From NCBI GenBank assembly GCA_032622095.1, contig CP136061.1:264092077-264156076 (forward strand): a stretch of DNA of 64,000 bases. Direction: 5' to 3'. The stretch is from Siphonodentalium dalli. Its lineage: Eukaryota; Mollusca; Scaphopoda; Gadilida; Siphonodentaliidae. The translations under genes and the position numbers were made by a program. Every line of letters begins with the position of its first letter. Positions within the stretch are counted from its first letter, which is position 1. Below, in pieces: positions 43,701 to 55,454 of the stretch. The notes under the pieces were generated by a model. It saw nothing but the letters and a program-made list of their open reading frames with translations. It did not search any database and was not told where the DNA came from.

Positions 43701-44232
43701 ATTGGGAGTTTCCCTTTATCATAAGCTTCATTGAGTGATTCACACAGAATTGGGCCTAAGTCTGCCAGAACAATTTCCAGAACTCATATGGGTATCCATC
43801 TAGTCCGCTGCATTTATCATTTTGTGATCGCCACAGCGCATAAGTTAGTTCAGTTAGAGTTATTGGGCCTTCTATACTGTTGGAAGTGTCGTGGGACAAT
43901 ACTGTATGGTCTTTTTCAAGAATAGTATGAATATCAAGATTGCTTGTGTTTTTCGATACATATCAATTTTCGTAAAAGTGTCTAGCTTCATGCATTATGT
44001 CTGATTGATTGTCAATGTTTTTACCAGTGGAGTCGGTAAGGTTGCATAGTTTTCGATATAGATTTGCGTTTTTCTAGATTGAGGAAATATTGTGTTGGTT
44101 TTTCACCTTGTTCAAACCATTTTACCATTGACCCAATCGTGTCTTCTGTTCTTATTTCGTAAAGATCAGTGTCAATTTCATGTATATTATCTAGTAATTC
44201 GTCTTTATTGTTTGTATCTATTCAGTCCATTT

Positions 44233-44817
44233 TTATTTCATCTGTCGTCCTTTTTTTCGTTTTGACGCAAAATGTAAGGTCTTGCCTATAATATCTAGTA
44301 AAAGGGTGTCCAGAAATAAACGTTTTCTTGTGTTACATGTAACTTGCGGTTTATTCCATTCATCGGTATATATTTTATATCCGTATCTTGATTTATTATT
44401 ATCTATCGTAGATTTGACCAATTCAGCATATTTGTCATCGCGGAGCAAGGAAGGATTAAATTTCCACGACCCCTGTCGATTGTACTTAGTTTAAGCGTAA
44501 GAGTTATTATCGAGTGGTCTGATCGGTATCCGGGTATTATGTCGGTTCCTGCTCCAACTAGGCTGAGTATATCGTCAGATATCATAAAGTAATCGAACCC
44601 AGCCATTTTTACCGGGGATTTTTTTCGCCATGTATAGCATCTATCAAATCAAGTCTGTCGATGAGGTCGCACACTGCCAATTAAGCTCGTGGATTGTTGA
44701 TATGTTTATAATTATAAGTATCCATCGATTGGTCCTGAACCATATCCCAATCGCCACATATTATTTAGGTGTTACCGACTTTAAGAAGCTTATCCTTTAA
44801 ATTATTGTAGAACTTAG
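44233..44817 (-). pseudogene. Tx1-like LINE endonuclease, C-terminal part
   Basis: Minus-strand pieces include ICGDW (about 44740-44755), DYFMIS-type block (44590) and GYRSDHSIITL (about 44505-44535), the Ser-Asp-His end of an AP endonuclease. 44448-44233 continues into the ORF2 linker. Frames are disrupted at about 44460 and 44630-44765. Confidence 0.75.
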
Positions 44818-45738
44818 GGTTATCTTCGTTTGGGCCGTATATATTAGCTATATATTTTTCGTTTGGGCCGTATATATTAGCTATATATTTTTCGTTTGGG
44901 CCGTATATATTAGCTATATATTTTTCGTTTGGGCCGTATATATTAGCTATATATTTTTCGTTTGGGCCGTATATATTAGCTATATATTTTTCGTTTGGGC
45001 CGAATATATTAGCTATATATTTTTCGTTTGGGCCGTATATATTAGCTATATATTTATCGTTTGGGCCGTATATATCAGCTATATATTTTTCATTTGGGCC
45101 GTATATATTAGCTATATATTTTTCGCTTGGCCCGTATATATTAGCTATATATTTTTCGTTTGGGCCGTATATATTAGCTATATATTTTTCGTTTGGGCCG
45201 TATATATTAGCTACATATTTTTCGTTTGGGCCGTATATATTAGCTATATATTTTTCGTTTGGGCCGTATATATTAGCTATATATTTTTCGTTTGGGCAGT
45301 ATATATTAGCTATATATTTTTCGTTTGGGTCGTGTATATTAGCTATATATTTATCGTTTGGGCCGTATATATTAGCTATATATTTTTCGTTTGGGTCGTA
45401 TATATTAGCTATATATTTTTCGTTTGGGTAGTATATATTAGCTATATATTTATCGTTTGGGCCGTATATATTAGCTATATATTTTTCATTTTGGCCGTAT
45501 ATATTAGCTATATACTTTTCGTTTGGGCCGTATGTATTAGCTATATATTTTTCATTTGGGCCGTATATATTGGCTATATACTTTTCGTTTGGGCCGTATG
45601 TATTAGCTATATATTTTTCGTTTGGGCCGTATGTATTAGAAATATATTTTTCGTTTGGGCCGTATATATTAGCTATATATTTTTCGTTTGGGTCGTATAT
45701 ATTAGCTATATATTTTTCGTTTGGGCCGTATATATTAG
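44818..45738 (-). repeat. 33-bp tandem repeat inside a LINE endonuclease frame, about 28 copies
   Basis: The minus strand reads YGPNEKYIANI over and over in one open frame of 335 codons (45772-44765). The last unit runs into YGPNEDNPKFY, the authentic endonuclease sequence (NIYGPNE is a conserved block). So an 11-codon unit that includes this block has been tandemly multiplied. Units differ by a few substitutions (YGPND, YDPNE, YCPNE, FGPNE). Because 33 is divisible by 3, the frame stays open; the long frame is not evidence of a gene. Open frames on the opposite strand are shadows. Confidence 0.9.
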
Positions 45739-45870
45739 TATTGGGGATAGAATGTGCGATTGAACAGAACACGAGGTTTATTGTAACGAAAGAGAGAAAA
45801 GTGGTCTTACATAATAGTGACTTTATAAGAACGTATGAGTAATGATAATATAGTGTGTATAGTCACAACA
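45739..45870 (-). repeat. 3' LTR of the compact Bel/Pao element
   Basis: 132 bp. On the element strand it starts TGTTGTGACTA and contains AATAAA (poly-A signal). About 85-90% similar by eye to 48275-48407, with a more variable stretch in the first third. Confidence 0.8.
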
Positions 45871-45888
45871 TCCTCCCGGCCAGCATGA

Positions 45889-46200
45889 TTAGGCTTGGAA
45901 TTGAACTATGCCTCGAATTCTTTCAGATGCTCGCTCGGCTGCAGCTCTCCTCGGTCGACTGTCATTAATTTCACCAGGAATGATACTTGTGTCATGGGGA
46001 TGAGCGGAATTATCCAAGATGGCCGTAATGTTAGAGTATACGGCTGTTGCTTCAAAGTCTTGAGTTGTTGTTGTTGTTACGGTTATAGTTTGAACTAACG
46101 AGTCCGACATCAACCATTCAGGTCCATTTATCCACATGGTGCACGTTTTGAGCTGCTGTGTCGAGATTCCTCTTGTCAGTAAATCTGCTGGGTTTAACTC
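45889..46200 (-). pseudogene. Bel/Pao polymerase tail
   Basis: After a frameshift near 46200, the frame starts with the end of RNase H (NPADLLTRG, WINGPEWL). It then jumps to a C-terminal tail rich in Arg/Ala (RPRRAAAERASERIR). The integrase catalytic core expected between them is absent. Confidence 0.7.
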
Positions 46201-46673
46201 AGACGGACAGTATTTCCAATGTCAACATTTGTAGAGAACTGTATTTCTTGAACACGATTGGTCAGTTTCTTGTTGGTTCCGGTCCATCCTATCGCGGCAG
46301 TACTGTCAGTCCAAAACTGAAGTTTCAGATCGGGCATTGTAGTGACAAGCGCGTTATATGTGTTGAATGATTCAGGTTTCTTCGATAGTCGTCGGACCAT
46401 AGATCGCGTTCTGTTGTAAGCGATTTCAATGTTCGATGGTAACTCGTCATGGTGGGTTAACCAGGGTGGTTTAGCGAAGTAGCGACAATCTTTGTATGTG
46501 AGTGAGTGCTCGGGGTACTTCTCCGCGAAATTTGTGTCGGTGTCACCAGGGCCGACGCCCAGTGTATCTAAATCCCAAAATCGCTTTAAATCGCATCCGT
46601 GTGGTTTGGCTAGTACAAGCATCATTGTCGTATTCTCTTCACTGGTCGATTTTGCATTTTCGATGGTCCGCAT
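46201..46673 (-). pseudogene. Bel/Pao RT start fused to RNase H by deletion
   Basis: The 159-codon frame begins with LKRFWDLDTLG and the YPEHSLTYKDCRYF region that precedes the RT. It then passes directly (about residue 105) to LQFWTDSTAAIGW, an RNase H block with the catalytic Asp, and RVQEIQF. The RT palm with YxDD is deleted. Confidence 0.75.
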
Positions 46674-46759
46674 AGTAGGTATCCAACTTTTGACTTTACA
46701 GCTATTGGGTCATCTTCGGTTTTGATGAAATGATCTTCAACGAAATTGTATGGATACTT

Positions 46760-47338
46760 CGAATGAATCATACGGGTAGTCAATAGGGTGAGCCAATGGA
46801 AGATTCGTCAGTTCAGGCATGTTACATCTGGATCTCCTTTCAACTAGAACGGGTTGCGTTATAGTTGGAACCACTAGTGCTTGTACAGGTATGAATGAAT
46901 TATCACAGTTTATGTTGACTGTGACAACATCGAGTTGGCGACATATTGTGTTGTCTGATCCAAAAGTGGAAATGTTGAGGTTCTCCTTATTGTGGGGTCG
47001 TAGGCCAAGTTCGCTTACTGGTTTTGAACTGATGAACGTGCGTTGTGAGCCATCGTCAAATAATAAATGACCAGTTGAATGGGTAACACAGTTCTCATCA
47101 TAAACGTTGGTACTGCGGTTTTGAGATATACTTGTTTTCTCGAGACGGTACCTGTTGTTGCAACTACTGCGTCCATCGCTGGTGTCTTATTGTATTCAAT
47201 TTGTGGAACAACTGTTGGTGCACTATGGCGATGAATACTAGTATGATGTTTCGCTTGGCAAACAATGCACCGTTTCACAGATCTACATGCGTTTACTTTG
47301 TGTTTTCCCAAGCAGTTAAAACACAGGTTCGCGTTCAT
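46760..47338 (-). pseudogene. Bel/Pao zinc knuckles and protease
   Basis: CFNCLGKHKVNAC and CIVCQAKHHTSIH form the two knuckles (47260-47338). Near 47065 the frame changes; in the new frame FDDGSQRTFIS is the protease active-site block (Asp-Asp-Gly in place of Asp-Ser-Gly), followed by a DUF1758-like stretch to about 46820. The active-site change and frameshift argue against function. Confidence 0.75.
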
Positions 47339-47429
47339 TATGAAATCAATGCGTGCTTGTATATCTTTGATTGATGTACAATCTGCCGGAAAGTGTGAAC
47401 CCTTGCAGTAAGTACACGATCGAATGGGA

Positions 47430-48249
47430 TTACGTGTCGTAGGTTGAGACGTAGGATTGAAGAGGACGTGATCGGTATGGTTGTGGTTTTGGCTGACAAG
47501 ACTCTAAAACGGAAACTTCTATCTGTAGATTTTCTCTGAAGTCCTTAAGTTTCCATGCCTTATTTCCATGTGCCCTTGTCATGTTTCTTTTCAAATCAAT
47601 GGGAAGGTGTCTCGTCTGTAGGATGTAGAAGTTCAATGAGCTGCTTCATATATGCATCAACAATTTTGTGAGGTTGACCGAAGCGCCCTTTAAGCAGTTC
47701 GATTCCGGTGGGGTAATTTATGCCTGTCAGAGGAAGTCCATCGATGCACGAACTTGCATCTGCAGTTAAGAAGTATTTCAAGTACGTGAATTTGTCGATA
47801 TCGGCAAGTTGAGCACAAGAATTCACGGATGAGTCAAAAATTTCCCAGAAAGTTGGCCATTTCAACAAATCACCAGCAAATTTTGGAAGGTCTGTTTTTG
47901 GCAGACGCACTTTTATTTCCCTCTTTGGTGATTTGTCCTCCCTGTCGGTTTCGGTAGATTCAATTTTGAGTGTTAATGCGTTCAGGGCAATTTCAGCTTC
48001 ATTTATTCTTTTGTTGAGCCCAGATTCATCACCCTCGATGATAGTGCTCTCGAAATTGTCGTCACCTTCGTGAAGGAGATCTACTATTCCCGCTTCTAAG
48101 TTCTGAAGGGCGGCCATTTTCTTTTTCAGATTGGCCAATATCAACGTCGTTTCGATCGAATTAGCTTGCGATAAGGCTTCGTCGATCTGTTTTAGCATTT
48201 TCGAAGTTTGCCCTCGATGGGCTCGCCGTATACGCAGATGCTTGTCCAT
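47430..48249 (-). CDS. Bel/Pao gag (DUF1759-like), largely open
   Basis: ATG at 48249 lies 25 bp inside the 5' LTR boundary. The first 130 residues are basic then coiled-coil-like (LKKKMAALQNLEAGIVDLL). RLPKTDLPKFAGDLLKWP is the family's signature, followed by the capsid-like part with RFGQPHKIV. The main frame closes at 47596, and the region to the knuckles continues in another frame (47636-47430), so there is one frame change near 47620. Gag would assemble particles around element RNA. Confidence 0.8.
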
Positions 48250-48274
48250 CTCTAAAACGATTCGAGGGACCTAA

Positions 48275-48407
48275 TATTGGGGATAGAATGTGCGATTAAA
48301 CAGAACACGAGGTTTATTCTAACGAAAGAGAGAAAAGCGGTCTTACATATTGGGAGACCTTATAAGAACGTATATACAATGGAAATTCATGGTGAATAGT
48401 CACAACA
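48275..48407 (-). repeat. 5' LTR of the compact Bel/Pao element
   Basis: 133 bp matching 45739-45870; the element strand starts TGTTGTGAC at 48407. Its outer edge abuts a zinc-finger coding unit. Confidence 0.8.
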
Positions 48408-48715
48408 TATATCACACTGATACGGTCGGTCACCAGTGTGAATTCTCTTATGCGTCGGCAGGTGGCTTGCTTTGGTGAATGATTTATCGCATATATCGCA
48501 CTGATACGGTCGGTCACCAGTGTGAATTATCTTGTGTCTCGTCAGGTCACTTGAGTGAGTGAATGCTTTCTCGCATATATCGCAATGATATGGTCGATCG
48601 CCAGTGTGGATTATCATGTGTCTCGTCAGGCCGCTTGATTTGGTGAATGCTTTCTCGCATATAACGCACTGATACGGTCGATCGCCAGTGTGGATTATAT
48701 TCAAATTTAATGAAC
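48408..48715 (-). pseudogene. C2H2 zinc-finger array fragment, 3-4 fingers
   Basis: The minus strand encodes three full fingers ([24 protein letters not shown]) in 28-residue spacing. A fourth is cut after its first CDIC by the LTR element. There is no start codon, and upstream sequence is not finger-like. It closely resembles the 12889-14500 array. Confidence 0.8.
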
Positions 48716-49357
48716 TAATCAATTTTAAGTGTCTCAATTGAAAATAGTTCAGGAGCCTCGTTCTGATTCAGACACTGCATGGTGTGGAATCGGATCACGA
48801 TACTATCATGATCCGATCATGGTCAACGTCGATTTGACGCAGGCGTCGAGTTTGATCCAGTGACCTGACCTCTTCAACGAGACGTGATGCGAAGCCCAGA
48901 TCAATTCACTGCAGCGATAACATGTTTATTATATGGCATGCTTTTTATTTAAAAAGCACAATTTCTCTCATTAATTATGAAATGAAACCAATTGCACACG
49001 CTCGCTAGTATCAAAAATAAAGAAAGAACAGTTTCTGTCCTGCTTTTTCCGGTCATGCGCAGTATGCGAGATAGAGAAGGGTGGTATGACATCGGATCAA
49101 ACTTTAGCTGATCCGATGGTCGGGAAATGATCACTTTACTATAGTGGTATTGGGCAATGAAAAACGATAGTCATATAATAAATCATAAAACCGTCACCAA
49201 ACGATGGTGGTATCTAGTGAATGTAATGACACTCATATAATACATATATATACCATGCATGTATTCATTTTGTCTATTGTATATTTACACACAGGTTGTT
49301 CTACACTAATGTGTGTTAAACAATCATTAAAACACATCTTATTTATCAAACGGATAA
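48716..49357. other. Spacer before duplication copy B
   Basis: No gene seen. A short inverted repeat CGGATCA...TGATCCG lies at about 48787-48811. Confidence 0.45.
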
Positions 49358-49499
49358 GGCACAAACATACAAAGTCAATACCTCTCTAAAACTGATATAG
49401 ACTTTATTCTAGTTAGTTGAAATTATTATTTACAAATTATAGTCAGGACTTTTATATATGATTGATTCTTGGTATAATTTAATGTACATGCATGTAGAA

Positions 49500-50027
49500 T
49501 TAAAGGTGGATTATCTCTTTGTAAACATGTATTATATAGTTACCGGGGTATAAAATATTAGATCTGAATCGAAGACTCCTGTCCGGAAATGCTTCTATCG
49601 ATTAATATTAATTTTATTTCGAATATTTTCTGGTCTAAAAAGGTGTGTTTGTTCAGCTAACGAACAATATTTGTTACTGTTAACAGAGACCAGAAATTAT
49701 ATTGTGCAATTTTGTCACAAATAAACGTTAATTATACTCATTATCGCTTATATCTGTGGAACAAGACAGTACAAACAACCAATCTGTGACATTTGACATT
49801 CGTTGCGTAGCCATAGGAACAGCCCATTGCTCTATATCGCAATACGGTCTCATCCGAATGGTCGGTTCTAAAAATAGTAACATAAATGGGTTCGATTTAA
49901 TATTCGACGTAAAATCAATATTAATTGATAGAAGCTTTTCCGGACATAGGTCTTCAGTTCATATCTATTATTTTATACCCACGCAACTATTTAAAATTTG
50001 TTATTTAAAGAGATAATCCATCTTTAA
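49500..50027 (-). mobile_element. Long-TIR TTAA element, full copy, reversed (copy B only)
   Basis: TTAAAGGTGG to CATCTTTAA. It sits where copy A has its second and third 72-bp units, so the two copies differ here. Confidence 0.75.
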
Positions 50028-50054
50028 GTAGCTATTCCATAATAACATGTTGCA

Positions 50055-50560
50055 TTAAAGATAGATTATCTAGTTGCGTGTGTATAAAATGATAGATATG
50101 AACGGAAGACCCCTGTCCGGAAACGCTCATATCAATAAATATTTATCTTATTTCGAATATTAAATCGGGACCGTGTATGTGCCTATTTTTAGAACAGACC
50201 ATTCGAATGATACTATATTGCGACATAGAGCACTGGGCTGTTCATATGGTTACACACCGAAATTCAAATGTCCCAGATTGATTGTTTGTATTGTTTTGTT
50301 CCACAGATATAGGCGATAATGAGTATGGTTAACGTTTATTTGTGACAAAATTGTACAATAAAAATTCTTGTCTCTGTTAACAGTAACCACTATTCTTCGT
50401 TAGCTGAACAAACACACCTTTTTAGACCAGAAAATTTTAGAAATAAAATTAATATTAATCAATAGAAGCATTTCCGGACAGGAGTCTTCGATTCAAATCT
50501 AATATTTTAAACCCAGGTAACTATATAATACATGTTTACAAAGAGATAATCCACCTTTAA
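50055..50560 (+). mobile_element. Long-TIR TTAA element (copy B)
   Basis: Counterpart of 20418-20946, with about 20 bp deleted near the left end (after TTAAAGATAGATTATC). Confidence 0.75.
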
Positions 50561-51830
50561 AGCATGAGTTCCCTGTATGTGAACAATATTTACCTGTTAA
50601 AACAATTCCCACCTCCTTGCAACTTCCCACAAATCATGTTTCATCCAATTTTCATACTGGGGTTACATGCTTCAATGCCGAACTATCAGAAAATTTAACA
50701 ACAGATTGTTGAGAATTTGTATGAATTTAAACAATCAATTGTCATATATGTCCAAAGCCATTTAATTTCTATTAATCAACACCCCCAAACATTTATTAAT
50801 TGAGTTAATAAACATTCCATACCAATCAGTCTTTGGGCCTATTTTCGAGGAATCATGTTTTTGGATGTTTGTTAGCCCACTATCTGGTTTGGTGTGTTTT
50901 GTGAGTGCGATTAGAATAGAAAATTCTAATAGAAAATGGAAGAATAAAGTCAAGTTGGGAGAATGAGATTGGTAATTTTCAGACTCTAAATTGGGAACTT
51001 CAGAATTTTCTTATTTTTGCAAATAAAAAGTTTACGTGGGGCCGTCTGTCGAGCGGGGGTAAGGTTATCGGAAACAAAGCTATCTTTTATGCCTAAACAA
51101 TATTCAATTGTCCCACAACAGAAATGGAGGGCCACGCGTGACGCGTCATACATGTAGATGAGCGTGGCCGAACGGGTGGTATTCTCATTCGTGTTGAATA
51201 ATTTGCACCTCATGTGCAGCCGTGATACAAAACGTACTGGCATACAGCATAGTCTACATGCATAGTTTCCTGGTCACTCTGTAGGCGTTGAACGCCATGT
51301 GAATCAAACGACCAATAAGAGTACCATTATTCAGTACCATAACTTTTCTGACACAGGGAACAAAGAACAAAAAAGCAATTAGATTGGACGCTTGTAGCTT
51401 TTGTTAAATTCCGTTCGCAGTATTATCAACGGATTTGATTTCAAGTTATAACATGAACTGTTAATATATTTGGACGTCGTACCTGTATCATTGCAGAAAG
51501 CATTTGCTCTACAATCGGCACATGGACATGTTTTGTTTGTAAATATTCATCTCTGAAATGATGTTTCTCTGAGTGAGAGAACTACATGTAATCACACGTC
51601 GATTCACTTTCGCCTATTGTTATCCGAGATTTACGAGAAAAGGTTGTGTGAAAAAACGTTAATTCCATAAAGAAGATTAACTGCATAGCATTGGATCCGT
51701 GTTCAGGTGAAAAGGGAACACATTCACTGAATCAAATTCTTATGATAATTTATTATTTCGCGACATTTGAGAGAGATACTTCAACCATTTCACCATTATG
51801 ATACACCATTGTGATATCTGTCGGAAATTA
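50561..51830. other. Non-coding stretch upstream of zinc-finger array (copy B)
   Basis: Counterpart of 20947-22265. No gene recognised. Confidence 0.5.
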
Positions 51831-52037
51831 ATTATCTTCTCTGCAAATTCGTCCTGAACAAGAAGAACGGATGCTTCGTGCCAGATTTCTTTGCACACGA
51901 TAATTCACACCTGTGATCGCCCGTATGAATGTGATGTTTGCAGGAAGATATGAAATATTTCAGATAAGGTAGTGTGATAGAATTCCACTCCGGTTTTCGC
52001 CCATATTTGTGGTAAAACATTCGCCAAACCAATCAAT

Positions 52038-52931
52038 TTGTCTGGCATGTCCACACGCATGATGAACCATCCAGATGATCGACCGTTTCAGTGCGATATA
52101 TGCGACAAATCATTCAAGCAATCAATTGTTCTAACCCGTCATAAAAGAATCCACTTCGATGATCGACCATATCAGTGCGATATATGCGACAAAGCTTTCA
52201 AACAATCAGGGAATCTATCGGTTCATAAAAGAATCCATTCCGGCGATCTCCGGTATCGCTGTGACATTTGTGGGAAATCATTCAGTAATTCGAGCAATTT
52301 ATCTGGACACCTGATGAATCATACCGGTGATCGCCCGTATGAGTGTGATATATGCGACAAAGCTTTCAAACAATCAGATACATTAACAGTTCATAAAAGA
52401 ACCCATTCCGGCGATCGCCCGTATGGCTGTGCTATTTGTGGGAAAGCATTCAACAGCTCGGGCAATGTGTCTGCACACATGGTGAGCCACACCGGTGATC
52501 GTCCGTATCAGTGCGACATATGCCACAACGGATTTACTAATTCTAACAGTCTGACAGTTCATAAAATGATCCACTCTGGCGATCGCCCGTATCAATGTGG
52601 TATTTGTGGTAAATCATTCACCCACTCGAGCACTTTGGTCGCACACAAGAGGGTACACACCGGAGATCGACCATATCATTGCGATGTATGTGAAAAAGCA
52701 TTCAAACAATTGAGTACACTAATAAACCATAAAAGAATCCACTCCGGCGTTCGCCCATATCAATGTGACATTTGTGGCAAAACATTCACAATGTCATGTG
52801 ATCTAACTGGTCATAAAAGAATCCACTCGGGTGACCGCCCGTATAGATGTGATATATGTGAAAAATCATTCAGCAGATTGGGATATTTGAAAAAACATGA
52901 GAAAATTCACACTAGAGATCGACCGTATTAA
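52038..52931 (+). CDS. C2H2 zinc-finger array, 10 fingers (copy B)
   Basis: Ten fingers, first in-frame ATG 52047, nearly identical to 22473-23366. Differences include Q for H in finger 1, E for Q in finger 4, a lost Asp in finger 5 (CAICGKAF), and an intact last His in finger 10. The stop at 52929-52931 is shared with copy A, so truncation predates the duplication, or both copies are still expressed in this form. Worn fingers continue to about 53255. Confidence 0.75.
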   Translation: MSGMSTRMMNHPDDRPFQCDICDKSFKQSIVLTRHKRIHFDDRPYQCDICDKAFKQSGNLSVHKRIHSGDLRYRCDICGKSFSNSSNLSGHLMNHTGDRPYECDICDKAFKQSDTLTVHKRTHSGDRPYGCAICGKAFNSSGNVSAHMVSHTGDRPYQCDICHNGFTNSNSLTVHKMIHSGDRPYQCGICGKSFTHSSTLVAHKRVHTGDRPYHCDVCEKAFKQLSTLINHKRIHSGVRPYQCDICGKTFTMSCDLTGHKRIHSGDRPYRCDICEKSFSRLGYLKKHEKIHTRDRPY

Positions 52932-53260
52932 TGCGATATATGCCAGAAAACATTCACTACATCACGCGACATGGCAAGACCAAACGAAGCACACACCTCA
53001 GCATTCGTCCGTATCAGTGTGATACGGGTATGTGACAAAGCATTCAAACAATCATGTGATCTAACAAGCAATAAACAAATCCACTCCAGTGATCGCCTGT
53101 AGCAATGTGATATTTACGGGAAATAATTCATCTTGTCGGGAATTTGACTAAACACAGATTGATACGACTACACACTGGAGATCGCCCACATGAGTGCGAT
53201 ATATGCGAGAAAGCATTCATTACAGCAAGCAAACTGACATACGTTGACACCGGTACCACT
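52932..53260 (+). pseudogene. Post-stop finger remnants (copy B)
   Basis: Counterpart of 23367-23690, with the same stops and the same 4-bp frame-shifting insertion (gatacgggta, about 53023). Confidence 0.65.
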
Positions 53261-53536
53261 ACAGATGGATTATATCTTCATATGACAATTTTGAAATAGT
53301 TTAGTGGATATAAAATGATAAATATGAATTGAAGACCCATGTTCGGAAACGCTTCTACATGTATCAATTATTATTGATTTTATTTCCATTGTCTGTTTTT
53401 AGAAGAAATCATTCCGGCGATACCATATAGCGATATCGAGAATTATGTTGATTGGTGAATTGGATATTGTCTAATGAACGCACATAATACTCTTGTTGAT
53501 TTCACTGTCTGTCGAGTTGGAAGGATTTCATTGGCA

Positions 53537-54259
53537 TTAAAGATGGATTATCTCTTTAAATAATTTTTAAATAGTTGCGTGGGTATAAAATAATATATAT
53601 GAACTGAAGACCACTGTCCGTAAAAGCTTTTATCAATTAACATTGATTTTATTTCGAATATTAAATCGGTACCGTTCATGTTGCTATTTTTAGAACCGAC
53701 CATTCGGATGATACCATATTGCGATATACAGCACTGGGCTGTTCCTATGGCTACGCACCGGAAGCTAAATGTCCCAGATTGATTGTTTGTATTGTTTTTT
53801 AACTATATAATACATGTTTACAAAGAGATAATCCACCTTTAATATTGATTTTATTTCGAATATTAAATCGGGACCGTTTATGTGTCTATTTTTAGAACAG
53901 ACCATTCTAATGATACCATATTGCGATATAGAGCACTCGACTATGCCTATGGCTAAACCGAAAGTACCGACATTTTAGGATGTTGAGGGTAGTCAATTGT
54001 CCCATATTGATTGTTTGTATTGTTTTGTTCCACATATATAAGCGATAATGAGTATAATTAACGTTAATTTGTGACAAAAGTGTATAATAAAATGTCTGGT
54101 CTCTGGAAATAACACAAGTTTTTGGACCAGAAAATATTCTAAATAAAATTAATATTAATCGATAGAAGGATTTCGGACAGGAGTCTTCGATTCGAATCTA
54201 ATATTTTATATCCCAGTAACTATATAATACATGTTTACAAAGAGATAATCCACCTTTGA
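53537..54259 (+). mobile_element. TTAA-element copies with deletions (copy B)
   Basis: 53537-53842 matches the deleted copy at 23978. 53843-53975 is an interior fragment, and about 53992-54259 is the right part of the element at 26236. The junction near 53990 replaces the 1.94 kb found only in copy A. Confidence 0.65.
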
Positions 54260-54360
54260 TCTTTTACATCTATAATTCTTGCACTCATTTGAGTCCCCAC
54301 TTTTGTGCATAAAAGTCTAGCAGCCAAGTACCGCATATTGCCCTAACCCCGAACTCTCTG

Positions 54361-54763
54361 TTAACCCTTTACCCAACAGAACGGCCCTGTGCCAATGCAT
54401 TCTCTTATATATGCGAGTCGACCATAGGTCGCCTCGCATATATAAGAGAATGCATTGGCTTAACACATTACAAATTATAAAATTGTTAAAGAATGTAAGA
54501 AAAAATGGTAAAAAGTGTTAAAAAAAGATTTTTTTTTAGGCCAATGCATTCTCTTATATATGCGAGGCGACCTATGGTCGACTCGCATATATAAGAGAAT
54601 GCGTTGGCACAGGGCATAACTGTAACCATCACAATGTGGTCAATGAGCCGGTTCCAATGATATCCATATGTGTATGGTTTTATTGAGACACAGACCCAAG
54701 ATAATTTAGGCTGTTGAAGCTTCATTCGGGCGTTTCTGGGCGTTCTGTTGGGTAAAGGGTTAA
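54361..54763. mobile_element. piggyBac-like hairpin MITE (copy B, first)
   Basis: Counterpart of 26739-27132: TTAA flanks, CCCTTTACCCAACAGAA termini, two palindromes. Confidence 0.8.
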
Positions 54764-54927
54764 CAATTTTTTATCAGCTAATAATTCAATAAAGATGGAT
54801 TATCTCTTTAAATAACAAATTTTAAACAGTTGCGTGGGTATAAAATAATATATATAAACTGAAGACCCAATTAGTATTGATTTTATTTCGAATATTAAAG
54901 ATGGATTATCTCTTTAAATAACAAATG

Positions 54928-55454
54928 TTAAAGGTGGATCATCTCTTTGTAAACATGTATTATATAGTTACAGGGGTATAAAATATTAGATTCGAATCGA
55001 AGTATCCTGTCCGGAAATGCTTCTATCGATTAATATTAATTTTATTTCGAATATTTTCTGGTCTAAAAAGTTGTGTTTGTTCAGCTAACGAACAATAGTG
55101 GTTACTGTTAACAGAGACCAGAAATTATATTGTGCAATTTTGTCACAAATAAACGTTTAATGTACTCATTGTCGCTTATATCTGTGGAACCAAACAATAA
55201 AAACAACCAATCTGTGACATTTGACATTCGTTGCGTAGCCGTAGGAACAGCCCAGTGCTCTATATCGCAATATGGTCTCATCCGAATGGTCGGTTCTAAA
55301 ATAGTAACATAAATGGGCCCGATTTAATATTCTAAATAAAATCAATATTAATTGATAGAAGCTTTTCCGGACATAGATCTTCAGTTCATATCTTTTATTT
55401 TATACCCACGCAACTATTTAAAATGTGTTATTTAAAGAGATAATCCATCTTTAA
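54928..55454 (-). mobile_element. Long-TIR TTAA element, reversed (copy B)
   Basis: Counterpart of 27318-27844, preceded by shortened left-end fragments (54791-54927). Confidence 0.75.

Larger units (their letters stand above)
41790..45738 (-). mobile_element. Tx1/L1-like LINE, deleted and with a repeat expansion
   Basis: Minus-strand order from right to left: endonuclease N-terminus swollen by a 33-bp tandem repeat (45738-44818), rest of endonuclease (44817-44403), linker, RT core (about 43700-43254), C-terminal region (about 43200-42230). The RT block after the RQG-PVSP motif joins directly to late ORF2 sequence, so the YxDD-bearing part is deleted. Many frameshifts. Left end uncertain. 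Confidence 0.75.
45739..48407 (-). mobile_element. Compact Bel/Pao LTR element, internal deletions
   Basis: Two similar LTRs (45739-45870 and 48275-48407) bound a 2.4-kb minus-strand interior. It has a gag of Bel/Pao type, two zinc knuckles, a protease remnant, the beginning of RT fused to late RNase H, and the last residues of the polymerase. A purine-rich tract (ggccgggagga on the element strand) lies just before the left LTR. RT core and integrase are missing, so it would depend on a helper. The left flank is the LINE repeat and the right flank a zinc finger; no matching 5-bp target duplication is seen. Confidence 0.85.

Noticed and set aside
45332-45763. 143-codon plus-strand frame with repeated hydrophobic units
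   Set aside because: It is the antisense of the 33-bp repeat in the LINE endonuclease.
48787-48811. Short inverted repeat as an operator-like site
   Set aside because: Bacterial-type operators are not expected here, and a 7-bp inverted pair occurs by chance at this length.
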